Part shown: positions 8,530 to 20,223 of the stretch, in pieces
How positions within the stretch are numbered: position 1 is the first letter of the stretch
Layout: each line of letters starts with the position of its first letter
Assembly: GCF_019710575.1 (NCBI RefSeq)
Contig: NZ_JAHWFK010000023.1
Coordinates: 124,001 to 188,000, forward strand
DNA: 64,000 bases
Source of the DNA: Paractinoplanes polyasparticus
GTDB lineage: Bacteria > Actinomycetota > Actinomycetes > Mycobacteriales > Micromonosporaceae
Direction of reading: 5' to 3'
The notes under the pieces: generated by a model
Seen by the model: the letters and a program-made list of their open reading frames with translations, nothing else
Database searches by the model: none
What the model was told of the DNA's origin: nothing
Program-made: the position numbers and the translations under genes

Positions 8530-10771
8530 CGATCCGGAACGGCGCCCGCAGCAGGTCGCGCTCGCGGGAGCTCGGCCCGACCAGCAGCTCGAAGTCGCCC
8601 GGCTCGACGATGCGCCGGCCGTCCGCGGTGACCAGCGAGCACGCCGACGCCGGCAGCTCGAGCTCGACGGTGACGGTCTCGCCGGCCGGCACCTCGACCT
8701 GGCGGTACGCCTTGAGCTCGCGGCCGGCCCAGGTCACCGACGTGACCAGGTCGCTGATGTACGCCTGCACGGTCTCGAGCGCGGGCCGGGCGCCGCTGTT
8801 GGTGAGCGTGACCGTCGCCCGCACGACCTCGTCGGCCGGCACCGACGGCGTGGTGACCGTCAGATCCCCGTACGTCAAGGTCGTGTAGCTCAGGCCCTCG
8901 CCGAAGGCGAACAGCGGATCCTGCGTGAGGTCGGCGTAGCGGCTGCCGTGCTGACCGCGGATGGTGTTGTAGTAGACCGGCTGCTGGCCGACGTGCCGCG
9001 CCACCGACAGCGGCAGCCGGCCGCTCGGCTCGATGTGGCCGAGGATCAGCTCGGCGATCGCCCGGCCGCCCCGCATGCCCGGGTTGAAGGCCTGGATGAT
9101 CGCCGCCGCGCCCAGGGCCGACGGCGGCAGAACGGTGGGCTTCGAGTTGACCAGCACGACGATCATCGGGGTCTTGGTGGCGGCGATGGCGTCGAGCAGC
9201 GCGATCTGGCCGCCCTGGAGCTCGAGCGTGGCCGTCGACTTGTGCTCGCCGGTCAGGTTGACCGTGTCGCCCACCACGACCACCGCGTAGTCCGAGCGGA
9301 CCGCCTTGTCGCGGGCCACGTCGATCAAGTGGCGGTCGATCGGGGCGCCGACCGAGATCGGCGGGCGCGGCTGGCCGTCGGGATAGGTGGCGCCCTCGGG
9401 GTCGGGCACCAGGCGCTCGATGTCGGCGCCGCGGGCGTGCTCGATCACCCAGTTGGCCGGGGCGACGGCGCGGAAGCCGTCGAGCACCGTCTCGGTCAGC
9501 TCGCGCGGGTGGCCGTCGGGCATCCAGTCGACCTGGCCCGAGTCGCCGGCCCAGTCGCCGAGCTGGGCCGAGACGCTGTCGGCGTTGGGCCCGACGACGG
9601 CGATGCGACGGAACTTGCCGGCCGGTTCGACCGGCAGCACGCCGTCGTTCTTGAGCAGGACCAGCGAGCGGCGGGCGACCTCGAGGTTGAGCTCGGCGTG
9701 CTCGGCCGCCCCGATCACTTCCCGCTGGCGGGCCGGGTCGGGGGCGCGCGGGTTCTCGAAGAGACCCAGCTCGAACTTGAGGCGCAGGATCCGGCGTACG
9801 GCCTGGTCGATCTCCTCCTCGCGGAGCAGGCCGCGCTCGACCGCCTCCTGAGCGCCCTCGAAGAAGCCGGGAGTGACCATGACCAGGTCGTTGCCGGCCT
9901 GCACGGCGACCGCGGCGGCCTCGGCGTAGTCGGCGCAGACCTTCTGTTCCCAGACCATGCGGCCGACGTTGTCCCAGTCGGTGACGAGGGTGCCGGTGAA
10001 GCCCCACTCCTGTTTGAGGACGTCGTTGAGCAGCCACTTGTTGGCGGTGATGGGAACGCCGTCCATCGACTGGTAGCCGAGCATGAACACCCGGCAGCCT
10101 TCCTTGGCGACCCGCTCGAACGGCGGCAGGAACCAGGAGCGCAGCTTGCGCGGGCTGATGTCGGCCTCGCTGGCGTCGCGGCCGCCCTGGGTCTCGGAGT
10201 AGCCGGCGAAGTGCTTCGCGGTGGCCAGGATCGCGGTCGGGTCGTCGAGGCCGCCGCCCTGGTAGCCGCGGATCATCGCCGAGCCGAACTCGCCGATCAG
10301 GAACGGATCCTCGCCGAACGTCTCGTCGACCCGGCCCCAGCGCAGGTCGCGCGTGATGCACAGGACGGGGGAGAAGGTCCAGTGGATGCCGGTCGCCGCC
10401 ACCTCGACGGCGGTGACCCGGGCGACCCGTTCGATCAGGTCGGCGTCCCAGCTCGCGGCCATGCCGAGCTGGGTCGGGAAGATCGTCGCTCCCGGCCAGA
10501 ACGAGTGGCCGTGGATGCAGTCCTCCGCGGTGAGCAGCGGGATCTGCAGCCGGGTCTTGGCGACGAGGTCGATCGCCTCGAGCATCTTGGCCGGCGAGGT
10601 GTGCAGGATCGAGCCCGCCAGCTTCTCGCTGACGATCTCTTTCACGTCGCCCCGGGCATCCAGCTGGAGCATCTGACCCACCTTTTCGGGCAGAGTCATC
10701 CTGCTCAGCAGGTCGTCGACACGTTCGTCGACGGTCAGGGACTCATCCCGGTACGGGATGTCTGCGGGCAC
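8519..10771 (-). CDS. Glycoside hydrolase family 3 beta-glucosidase
   Basis: Retaining beta-glycosidase of 750 residues, probably acting on cello- or other beta-gluco-oligosaccharides in the cytoplasm, as no signal peptide is present. The GH3 barrel is clear: LTLPEKVGQ-like opening, AEDCIHG, RWGRVDETFGEDP, AKHFAGYSETQGGRD, and the nucleophile Asp near residue 265 in LVTDWDN. A C-terminal GH3 domain (RSLVLLKNDGVLPV, VVVVGDTVNLTGEH) and an Fn3-like end (VTLTNSGARPALETVQAYI) follow. The GTG start at 10771 has GGAGG five bases before it. An inverted repeat at 10843-10873 lies upstream. Confidence 0.92.
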   Translation of the reverse strand: MPADIPYRDESLTVDERVDDLLSRMTLPEKVGQMLQLDARGDVKEIVSEKLAGSILHTSPAKMLEAIDLVAKTRLQIPLLTAEDCIHGHSFWPGATIFPTQLGMAASWDADLIERVARVTAVEVAATGIHWTFSPVLCITRDLRWGRVDETFGEDPFLIGEFGSAMIRGYQGGGLDDPTAILATAKHFAGYSETQGGRDASEADISPRKLRSWFLPPFERVAKEGCRVFMLGYQSMDGVPITANKWLLNDVLKQEWGFTGTLVTDWDNVGRMVWEQKVCADYAEAAAVAVQAGNDLVMVTPGFFEGAQEAVERGLLREEEIDQAVRRILRLKFELGLFENPRAPDPARQREVIGAAEHAELNLEVARRSLVLLKNDGVLPVEPAGKFRRIAVVGPNADSVSAQLGDWAGDSGQVDWMPDGHPRELTETVLDGFRAVAPANWVIEHARGADIERLVPDPEGATYPDGQPRPPISVGAPIDRHLIDVARDKAVRSDYAVVVVGDTVNLTGEHKSTATLELQGGQIALLDAIAATKTPMIVVLVNSKPTVLPPSALGAAAIIQAFNPGMRGGRAIAELILGHIEPSGRLPLSVARHVGQQPVYYNTIRGQHGSRYADLTQDPLFAFGEGLSYTTLTYGDLTVTTPSVPADEVVRATVTLTNSGARPALETVQAYISDLVTSVTWAGRELKAYRQVEVPAGETVTVELELPASACSLVTADGRRIVEPGDFELLVGPSSRERDLLRAPFRIVSQ

Positions 10772-10842
10772 GTGCGCCTCCGGTCGTCACGACCGCGGTG
10801 GCACGGTCATCGAAACACGAACAACCCGGAGTCTTCCAGGAC

Positions 10843-10873
10843 GGAACCGGTTACGGGAGCCCGCCCCGGTTCC
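10843..10873. promoter_or_regulatory. Inverted repeat between the small ORF and the beta-glucosidase gene
   Basis: GGAACCGG (10843-10850) and CCGGTTCC (10866-10873) are perfect complements with a 15-base loop. A nested palindrome GTTCCGGAAC overlaps the right arm (10869-10878). It could end transcription of the small gene at 10886 or serve as an operator for the GH3 gene. The nested dyad favours protein binding, but this is inference. Confidence 0.35.
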
Positions 10874-10885
10874 GGAACTGTTCAC

Positions 10886-11119
10886 TTAGTTGTCCGGATC
10901 GCTTTCGTCGATGCTCGGCGCCTCGATACCGGCTGCCTCGATCGCGTCGAGCCGGGCCTCGGCCGCCTCTTTCTCCCGCTCGACCAGCGTCGCGTACTCG
11001 ACCAGCACGGACGGGTCGGTCGTGTCCTCGAGCCGGTCGAAGAACCGCTGCGTGGTGCGGACAGCTTCGGCGTACGCCTCGGCGGCCTCGCGGAGGGCGA
11101 TGATCGTCTTGTCAGCCAT
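10886..11119 (-). CDS. Small hypothetical protein, predicted helical
   Basis: A 77-residue acidic protein without recognised domain. Residues 5-70 are rich in Ala, Glu and Arg with heptad-like spacing (REAAEAYAEAVRTTQRFFDRL, then YATLVEREKEAAEARLDAI), so a helical hairpin or coiled coil is likely. The end DESDPDN is strongly acidic. The protein lies between the Crp-type regulator and the beta-glucosidase on the same strand, 26 bases after the regulator's stop. No strong ribosome binding site is seen. Function unknown. Confidence 0.55.
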   Translation of the reverse strand: MADKTIIALREAAEAYAEAVRTTQRFFDRLEDTTDPSVLVEYATLVEREKEAAEARLDAIEAAGIEAPSIDESDPDN

Positions 11120-11145
11120 GCGCCAGTCTTACCACCAATCGGGTT

Positions 11146-11817
11146 TCAGGGGCGGGTGGCTGCGCGCAGGCGTTGCGGGTCCCACACGGTTATGCGGCCA
11201 TAACGGGTGCTGACGAGGTGTGCGTCACGCAGTTCGCGCAGGGCCTTGTGGACCGAGCCCTCGGCCGCGCCGCAGAGGGCCGCCAGCTCGGGCTGGGTGA
11301 GGCGGACGGCCAGCTCGACGGCGCCGTGGCTCAGGGGATGGCCGTGCTGCTCGGCCAGCTCGGCGAGGATCCGGGCCACGCGTACGCGGATCGGGTAGAC
11401 GGTGAAGTCGATCTGCCGCCGGTTGGCCCACCGCAGGCGGGTGGCGACCATGGTGGCCACGGCCACCGCGGCGTCGGGATGCCGGGCCAGGAACGGGGTG
11501 AACCGCCCGGCCGGGATCATGACGACGCTACCGGGGCCGGACATCGTGATCGTGGCGCAGCGCGGCGCGCCGTCCAGCGCCGCCATCTCGCCGACCAGGT
11601 CGCCGGCGGCGCGGATGGAGATCAGCGACTTGCCGGCCGACACCTTGGCCACGCCGCGCCGGATGACGACCACGTGGGACTCGGCGCTGCCCTCGCGCAT
11701 GAGGACCCCGCCCGTGGGCATGGCCTGTTCCGGCCCCAGCCGCAGCAGGGCCCGGACGGTGGGTTCGGCGAGCGCGGCGAGCAACGAACCGCGCGGCCAC
11801 GTCTCGAGCGTGCTCAT
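11146..11817 (-). CDS. Crp/Fnr-family transcriptional regulator
   Basis: A 223-residue regulator with an N-terminal cyclic-nucleotide-binding domain and C-terminal winged helix. The sensor core GDLVGEMAALDGAPRCATI keeps the GE and R-x-A-T residues that hold a cyclic nucleotide phosphate, so cAMP or cGMP binding is possible. The DNA-binding helix-turn-helix is LTQPELAALCGAAEGSVHKAL. ATG at 11817 is used; the longer frame adds only a short basic stretch. It diverges from argC with 137 bases between starts. Its targets are unknown. Confidence 0.82.
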   Translation of the reverse strand: MSTLETWPRGSLLAALAEPTVRALLRLGPEQAMPTGGVLMREGSAESHVVVIRRGVAKVSAGKSLISIRAAGDLVGEMAALDGAPRCATITMSGPGSVVMIPAGRFTPFLARHPDAAVAVATMVATRLRWANRRQIDFTVYPIRVRVARILAELAEQHGHPLSHGAVELAVRLTQPELAALCGAAEGSVHKALRELRDAHLVSTRYGRITVWDPQRLRAATRP

Positions 11818-11929
11818 CTTCCGAGCACACCGCACGATCGGTGCGCGCGCCAGAGCTCTGGGTCACGATGTGACCAGCGACTCGCGGGTGAACCTGGTTG
11901 CCCCCGTCGTGGGCGGCTTGATACGGTCC

Positions 11930-11947
11930 TCTGCATAGTCATGCGGA
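11930..11947 (+). promoter_or_regulatory. Putative ARG box before argC
   Basis: TCTGCATAGTCATGCGGA is an imperfect 18-bp dyad; 12 bases (TC-GCAT and ATGC-GA) pair exactly. The size and A/T-containing core fit ArgR operators. It ends only 7 bases before the argC ATG and overlaps the GGAGG ribosome binding site, so ArgR bound here would block expression of the whole operon. The protein encoded by argR at 17071 is the expected ligand. Confidence 0.6.
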
Positions 11948-11954
11948 GGTTGGT

Positions 11955-12962
11955 ATGGGAATCCGGGTCGCAGTCGCCGGAGCAAGTGGATATGCCGGGG
12001 GCGAGTTGCTGCGCCTGCTCGCCGGGCATCCCGAGTTCGACCTCGTGGCCGCCACGGCACACTCACAGGCCGGGTCGCACGTCACCGCCGTGCACCCCCA
12101 GCTGGCCGGTCTCGACCTCACGCTCACCGCGACCGACGCGGCCGGCCTGAGCGAGGCCGACCTGGTGTTTCTCGCCCTGCCCCACGGGCAGTCGGCGGCG
12201 CTCGCGGCCCAGCTGCCCGAGTCGGTCAAGGTGGTCGACCTGGGCGCCGACTTCCGGCTTCAGGACGCCGCGCTGTGGGAGCGGTACTACGGCGGCGCGC
12301 ACGCCGGCACGTGGACCTACGGGTTACCTGAACTGCCCGGCCGGCGCGAGCTGATCGCCGCCTCCGATCGGGTGGCGAATACAGGGTGTTATGCGGCCAC
12401 CATCACACTCGCGCTGGCCCCGCTGATCGCCTCCGGGCTCGCCGACCCGGCCGACGTGGTCGTCGTGGCGTCCTCCGGCACGTCCGGCGCGGGCCGCTCG
12501 GCCAAGGTGAATCTGCTGGCCAGTGAGATCATGGGCGACCTCTCGCCCTACAAGGTCGGCGCCCACCAGCACGTCCCCGAGATCAAGCAGGCGACCGGCG
12601 CGACGTCGCTGTCGATGACGCCCGTGCTCGCCCCCATGCCGCGCGGCATCCTCGCCACGGTCACAGCGCGTTTCGCCGCCTCGGCGACGGGCGACCCGCG
12701 TGAGGTTCTGGCCGCCGCGTACGCCGACGAGCCCTTCGTCCACGTCCTGCCCGAGGGTTCGTGGCCGCACACGGCCGCGACCGCCGGCTCCAACTCCTGC
12801 CACCTGCAGGCCACCGTCGACGTCGATTCCGGCCGCATCGTGGTGGTCAGCGCGCTCGACAACCTCGGCAAGGGCGCCGCCGGCCAGGCGGTGCAGTGCG
12901 CCAACCTCATGTCCGGCCTGCCCGAAACGATGGGCCTGTCCGTGTTCGGAGTCGCACCGTGA
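11955..12962 (+). CDS. argC: N-acetyl-gamma-glutamyl-phosphate reductase
   Basis: Third step of arginine synthesis: NADPH-dependent reduction of N-acetylglutamyl phosphate to the semialdehyde. 335 residues, normal for the family. The Rossmann start is VAVAGASGYAGGELLRLL; the catalytic Cys is residue 145 in NTGCYAATI. LGADFRL and GAHQHVPEI are also diagnostic. ATG at 11955 follows GGAGG. First gene of the arginine operon; the stop overlaps argJ in GTGA. Probably repressed by ArgR through the palindrome just upstream. Confidence 0.97.
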   Translation: MGIRVAVAGASGYAGGELLRLLAGHPEFDLVAATAHSQAGSHVTAVHPQLAGLDLTLTATDAAGLSEADLVFLALPHGQSAALAAQLPESVKVVDLGADFRLQDAALWERYYGGAHAGTWTYGLPELPGRRELIAASDRVANTGCYAATITLALAPLIASGLADPADVVVVASSGTSGAGRSAKVNLLASEIMGDLSPYKVGAHQHVPEIKQATGATSLSMTPVLAPMPRGILATVTARFAASATGDPREVLAAAYADEPFVHVLPEGSWPHTAATAGSNSCHLQATVDVDSGRIVVVSALDNLGKGAAGQAVQCANLMSGLPETMGLSVFGVAP

Positions 12963-14131
12963 CCGTCACCCACCCCAAGGGCTTCCGGGCCTCCGGCGTC
13001 GCCGCCGGCCTCAAGCCCTCCGGAAATCCCGACGTCGCCCTGGTCGTCAACGACGGCCCCGACTTCACCGCCGCCGGCGTCTTCACCGGCAACCGCGTCA
13101 AGGCGGCGCCCGTGCTCTGGAGCCAGCAGGTGCTCAAGGGCGGCGTCGTGCGAGCGGTCGTGCTCAACTCGGGCGGCGCCAACGCCTGCACCGGCACGCA
13201 GGGCTTCCGCGACACCCACGCCACCGCCGAGCACACCGCGACCGTGCTGCGCGGCGGTCCCAAGCCCCAGCTGATCGGGGCCGGCGACGTGGCCGTCTGC
13301 TCCACCGGTCTGATCGGCGAGCTGCTGCCGATGCAGAAGCTGCTGCCCGGTGTGGCGGCCGCGGCGAAGGAGCTGAAGGCCGACGGCGGCCCGAAGGCGG
13401 CCGAGGCGATCATGACGACCGACACCGTGGCCAAGAACGCGGTCGTCGAGGGCGACGGCTGGTCGGTCGGCGGCATCGCCAAGGGCGCCGGCATGCTGGC
13501 CCCGGCCCTGGCCACGATGCTCGTGGTCATCACCACCGACGCGAGCGCGGGCAACGACGTGCTCGACGCCGCGCTGCGTGAGGCGACCCGGCTCACCTTC
13601 GACCGGATCGACGCCGACGGCTGCATGTCCACCAACGACACGGTTCTGCTGCTGGCCAGTGGCGCCTCCGACGTGCAGCCCTCGCCCGAGGAGCTGACCG
13701 CCGCCGTCACCGAGGTCTGCCACAACCTGGCCCAGCAGCTCATCGCCGACGCCGAGGGCGCCACCAAACACATCGCCATCGAGGTGAAGGGCGCGGCCAG
13801 CGAGGCCGACGCGGTCGAGGTGGGCCGCACGGTCGCCCGCAACAACCTCGTCAAGACGGCCCTGTTCGGCAACGACCCCAACTGGGGCCGCATCCTGGCC
13901 GCGGTGGGCACGACGGCGGCGCGCTTCGAGCCCGACCGGGTCGATGTGGCGATCAACGACGTGTGGATCTGCAAGGGCGGGGCGGCCGCCGACGACCGCT
14001 CCAAGGTCGACCTCAGCGGCCGCGACGTGAAGATCACGGTCAACCTGCGCGAGGGCGAGATGGAGGCGACGATCTGGACCACGGATCTGTCCCACGCCTA
14101 CGTGCACGAGAACTCGGCGTACTCGTCATGA
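12959..14131 (+). CDS. argJ: Glutamate N-acetyltransferase / amino-acid acetyltransferase
   Basis: Transfers the acetyl group from N-acetylornithine to glutamate, making the cyclic pathway, and in bifunctional forms also uses acetyl-CoA. 390 residues. Self-cleavage into alpha and beta chains occurs before a Thr; here the motif is APALATML with Thr 186 as the nucleophile. KGAGMLAP and GNDPNWGRI are further family marks. GTG at 12959 overlaps the argC stop; the gene ends in ATGA with argB. Because ArgJ recycles acetyl groups, no argE is needed in this cluster. Confidence 0.96.
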   Translation: MTVTHPKGFRASGVAAGLKPSGNPDVALVVNDGPDFTAAGVFTGNRVKAAPVLWSQQVLKGGVVRAVVLNSGGANACTGTQGFRDTHATAEHTATVLRGGPKPQLIGAGDVAVCSTGLIGELLPMQKLLPGVAAAAKELKADGGPKAAEAIMTTDTVAKNAVVEGDGWSVGGIAKGAGMLAPALATMLVVITTDASAGNDVLDAALREATRLTFDRIDADGCMSTNDTVLLLASGASDVQPSPEELTAAVTEVCHNLAQQLIADAEGATKHIAIEVKGAASEADAVEVGRTVARNNLVKTALFGNDPNWGRILAAVGTTAARFEPDRVDVAINDVWICKGGAAADDRSKVDLSGRDVKITVNLREGEMEATIWTTDLSHAYVHENSAYSS

Positions 14132-14993
14132 CGTCTCCGGTCGAGAAGGCCGAGGTGCTGATCGAGGCGCTGCCCTGGCTGGAGCGCTTCCACGGCTCGA
14201 CGATCGTCATCAAGTACGGCGGCAACGCCATGATCAGGCCGGAGCTCCAGCAGGCGTTCGCGGCCGACATGGCCTTCCTGCGCTACGCCGGCATCCGCCC
14301 GGTGGTCGTGCACGGCGGCGGCCCGCAGATCAGCCGCATGCTCGACCGCTTCGGCATCGAGAGCGAGTTCCGCGGCGGCCTGCGGGTCACCACGCCCGAG
14401 GCGATGGAGGTCGTCCGCATGGTGCTGACCGGGCAGGTCGGCCGCGAGCTGGTCGGGCTCATCAACCGCCACGGCCCGCTCGCCGTCGGGCTCTCCGGCG
14501 AGGACGCCCACCTGTTCACCGCCGTCCGCCGGGGCGCCGTCGTCGACGGCGAGACCGTCGACATCGGCCTGGTCGGTGACGTCGACCGGGTCGACACGTC
14601 GGCCGTCGACGACCTCATCGCGGCCGGCCGCATCCCGGTCATCGCCAGCGTCGCCCCGGACGTCGACGGCGTGGTGCACAACGTGAACGCCGATACCGCC
14701 GCCGCCGCGCTGGCCGAGGCGCTGGGCGCGCACAAGCTGGTGGTGCTCACCGACGTCCCCGGCCTCTATACCGACTGGCCCGACACGTCCTCGCTGGTCA
14801 CCGAGATCGACGCCGACGCGCTGGCCAAGCTGCTGCCCCGGCTCGAGTCGGGCATGGCGCCCAAGATGGAGGCCTGCCTGCGCGCGGTCCGTGGCGGAGT
14901 GCCCGCGGCGCACGTCATCGACGGCCGCATCGCCCACTCGACCCTGCTCGAAGTCTTCACCCCGGAAGGAATAGGAACGATGGTGGTCCCCTC

Positions 14994-14997
<4 letters not shown>
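14128..14997 (+). CDS. argB: Acetylglutamate kinase
   Basis: Phosphorylates N-acetylglutamate with ATP; usually the arginine-feedback point of the pathway. 289 residues. Seen motifs: IVIKYGGNAM with the phosphate-binding Lys and glycines, VHGGGPQIS, the substrate loop near FRGGLRVT, and the C-terminal VLTDVPGLY and SGMAPKMEACL. The N-terminal extension (PVEKAEVLIEALPWLERFHG) is the helix seen in arginine-sensitive hexameric enzymes, so feedback inhibition is likely. The ATG at 14128 overlaps the argJ stop, and the end overlaps argD. Confidence 0.97.
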
Positions 14998-16144
<1,147 letters not shown>

Positions 16145-16148
<4 letters not shown>

Positions 16149-17074
16149 CCCGCCACTTCCTGCGTGACGACGATCTTTCGCCCGACGAGCAGAATGCGGT
16201 GATCGAGCTCGCGGCCGAGATGAAGGCCGACCGGTTCAAATACACGCCGCTCCAGGGCCCGCGCTCGGTCGCCGTCTTCTTCGACAAGGTCAGCCTGCGC
16301 ACCCGGCTCTCGTTCGAGGCGGGCATCGCCGAGCTGGGTGGCCAGCCGATGATCGTCGACACCCACGCCACCCACTTCGGCCGGGGCGAGTCGCTCAGCG
16401 ACGCCGGCCGGGTGGTCTCGCGCTACGTGGCCGCGATGGTCTTCCGGACGACCGGCGACGAGCGCCTGACCGAGCTGGCCTCCGGCGTCAACGTCCCGGT
16501 GATCAACGCGCTCACCGACGGCTTCCACCCCTGCCAGCTGCTGGCCGACCTGCTCACGATCCGCGAGCGGCTCGGATCGGCCCAGGGCCGGAAGCTGGCC
16601 TACGTGGGCGACGCGGCCAACAACATGGCGCACTCCTACCTGCTGGCCGGCGCGACCGCCGGCATGCACGTCCGGGTGGCCGGCCCGTCCGGCTTCGACC
16701 CGGCGGCGGCGGTGGTGTCGCGGGCCGCCGAGATCGCCGCCTGGACGGGCGGCTCGGTCGAGGTGCTGCGCGACCCCTTCGAGGCCGCCGACGGCGTCAA
16801 CGTGCTGGCCACCGACACGTGGACCTCGATGGGCCAGGAGGACGACGGGCGCGACCGGCGCACCCCGTTCTGGCCCTACCAGGTCAACGAGAAGCTGCTG
16901 GCGACGGCGTCGAGCGACGCGATCGTGCTGCACTGCCTGCCCGCGCACCGCGGCGAAGAGATCACCGACGACGTCATGGACGGCCCGCACAGCGCCGTCT
17001 TCGACCAGGCCGAGAATCGGTTGCACGCCCAGAAGGCGCTGCTGGCCTGGCTGCTGGGGGTGAATGCGCAGTGA
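16145..17074 (+). CDS. argF: Ornithine carbamoyltransferase with variant carbamoyl-phosphate motif
   Basis: Condenses ornithine with carbamoyl phosphate to citrulline. 309 residues. FHPCQLLADL and LHCLPAHRGEEI are the ornithine-enzyme signatures. The carbamoyl-phosphate loop, however, reads S50-L-R-T-R instead of S-T-R-T-R; the codon is CTG, not one base from Thr. Leu at this place is known in N-acetyl- and N-succinyl-ornithine carbamoyltransferases. The rest of the protein fits plain ornithine, and ArgJ upstream would supply ornithine. GTG at 16145 overlaps argD; the end overlaps argR. Confidence 0.93.
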
Positions 17075-17580
17075 CCGGGCCGGTGACCCGCGCGGGGCGG
17101 CACGCCCGGATCGTGGAGTTGATCCGGGACAAGGCGATCCGCTCGCAGACCGAGCTGGCCGACCTGCTGGCCGGCGAGGGTGTGCAGGTCACCCAGGCCA
17201 CCCTCTCGCGCGATCTGGAAGAGCTGGGCGCCGTCAAGGTCAGCGGCGCCTACCTGATCCCTGAGGACGGCAAGCGCCCCCTGCGCGAGACGACCGAGCA
17301 GGGCCCGGCCCGGCTGCTGAGACTGCTGCGTGAGCTGCTCACCGGCGTCGACTACAGCGCCAACATCGCCGTGCTGCGCACCCCGCCGGGCGCCGCGCAC
17401 TTCCTGGCCAGCGCGCTCGACCGGGCCGGCCTGACCGATGTCGTCGGCACGATCGCCGGCGACGACACCATCCTCGTCGTCTCCCGCGACGCCACCGGCG
17501 GCAAGGCGCTGGCGGCCAAGCTCGCCGACTGGGCGGGCCACAACTCCGACAAGCCGAACGCCGAGTACCGACACTTCTGA
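17071..17580 (+). CDS. argR: Arginine repressor
   Basis: Arginine-dependent repressor of the operon in which it sits. 169 residues. The N-terminal winged helix includes VQVTQATLSRDLEELGAVKV with the conserved SRDL recognition segment. The C-terminal oligomerisation and arginine-binding domain has RTPPGAAHFLASALD and IAGDDTILVV with the paired Asp residues that hold arginine between trimers. GTG at 17071 overlaps the argF stop. The likely operator is 11930-11947. Confidence 0.96.
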   Translation: MTGPVTRAGRHARIVELIRDKAIRSQTELADLLAGEGVQVTQATLSRDLEELGAVKVSGAYLIPEDGKRPLRETTEQGPARLLRLLRELLTGVDYSANIAVLRTPPGAAHFLASALDRAGLTDVVGTIAGDDTILVVSRDATGGKALAAKLADWAGHNSDKPNAEYRHF

Positions 17581-17592
17581 AAGGAGCCTCCC

Positions 17593-18795
<1,203 letters not shown>

Positions 18796-18801
18796 GCCCC
18801 G

Positions 18802-20223
18802 ATGAGTGACAAGACTTCTCTGTGGGGTGGCCGGTTCTCCGGCGGCCCGGCCGACGCCCTGGCCCGTCTTTCGGTGAGCGTCCAGTTCGACTGGCGCCTC
18901 GCCCCCTACGACATCGCCGGCTCGCGGGCCCACGCCCGGGTGCTCGCGGCAGCCGGGCTGCTCGACCCCGACGAACTGGGCCAGATGCTGGCCGCCCTGG
19001 ACGACCTCGAGGCGGCCTGCGCGTCCGGCGAGTTCCGGCCGACCATAGACGACGAGGACGTGCACACCGCCCTCGAACGCGGTCTGCTCGAACGCCTCGG
19101 CGCCCTCGGCGGCAAGCTGCGGGCCGGTCGCTCGCGCAACGACCAGGTCGCCACCGACCTGCGGCTCTATCTGCGCGACCACGCCCGCGGGGTGGCGGTG
19201 GCGCTGGTCGAGCTGGCCGACGCGCTCACCGAGCAGGCGGCCCGCAACGTCGACACGCCCGCACCCGGCATGACCCACCTGCAGCACGCGCAGCCGGTCA
19301 CGTTCGGGCACTGGCTGCTCGCCCACGTGCAGCCGCTGCTGCGCGACCTCGACCGGATGCGGGACTGGGACGTCCGTACGGCCGTCTCGCCGCTCGGCAG
19401 CGGTGCGCTGGCCGGCTCGTCGCTGCCGCTCGACCCGGCCGCCGTCGCGAAGGAGCTGGGCTTCACCGCGCCCGCGCCCAACTCGATGGACGCCGTGGCC
19501 GACCGCGACTTCGTGGCCGAGTTCCTGTTCATCACCGCGCTGATCGGCGTGCACCTCTCGCGCCTGGGCGAAGAGGTGGTGCTCTGGACGTCGACCGAGT
19601 TCGGCTGGGTCGAGCTCGACGACGCGTTCGCCACCGGTTCGTCGATCATGCCGCAGAAGAAGAACGCGGACATCGCCGAGCTGGCCCGGGGCAAGAGCGG
19701 CCGGCTGATCGGCGGACTGGTCACGGTGCTGACCATGCTCAAGGGCCTGCCCCTCACCTACGACCGCGACATGCAGGAGGACAAGGAGCCGGTCTTCGAC
19801 GCGATCGAGACGCTCGAGCTCCTGCTGCCCGCGCTGGCCGGCATGGTCTCGACCATGACCGTCCGGGTCGACCGGCTCGCCGCGTCCACGCCGGTCGGCT
19901 TCTCGCTGGCCACCGAGGTCGCCGACTGGCTGGTCCGCAGGAACGTCCCGTTCCGTGAGGCGCACGAGATCACCGGCAAGCTGGTGGCGCTGTGCTCGGT
20001 GCGCGAGTGCGAGCTGGAAGACCTGACCGACGACGACCTCAAGACGGTCAGCGAGCACCTCGACCCGTCGGTGCGCCAGGTGCTCACCGTCGAGTCGGCC
20101 CTGGCCTCCCGCACCACCCCCGGCTCCACCGGCCCCGGTCCGGTCGCCGACCAGCTGGCGCAGGTGCAGCACCGCCTCGACAACTGGCGCCAGTGGGCGG
20201 TCGAAAAGGTCGTGCCCCGCTAA
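18802..20223 (+). CDS. argH: Argininosuccinate lyase
   Basis: Splits argininosuccinate into arginine and fumarate, the last pathway step. 473 residues. Opening LWGGRFSGGPADAL, AGRSRNDQVATDLRL, TPGMTHLQHAQPVTF-like segment, and the fumarase/lyase signature GSSIMPQKKNAD with the mobile catalytic Ser loop are all present. It ends the arginine operon. Its TAA stop overlaps by 3 bases the stop of the convergent gene at 20220, leaving no room for a terminator between them. Confidence 0.98.
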   Translation: MSDKTSLWGGRFSGGPADALARLSVSVQFDWRLAPYDIAGSRAHARVLAAAGLLDPDELGQMLAALDDLEAACASGEFRPTIDDEDVHTALERGLLERLGALGGKLRAGRSRNDQVATDLRLYLRDHARGVAVALVELADALTEQAARNVDTPAPGMTHLQHAQPVTFGHWLLAHVQPLLRDLDRMRDWDVRTAVSPLGSGALAGSSLPLDPAAVAKELGFTAPAPNSMDAVADRDFVAEFLFITALIGVHLSRLGEEVVLWTSTEFGWVELDDAFATGSSIMPQKKNADIAELARGKSGRLIGGLVTVLTMLKGLPLTYDRDMQEDKEPVFDAIETLELLLPALAGMVSTMTVRVDRLAASTPVGFSLATEVADWLVRRNVPFREAHEITGKLVALCSVRECELEDLTDDDLKTVSEHLDPSVRQVLTVESALASRTTPGSTGPGPVADQLAQVQHRLDNWRQWAVEKVVPR

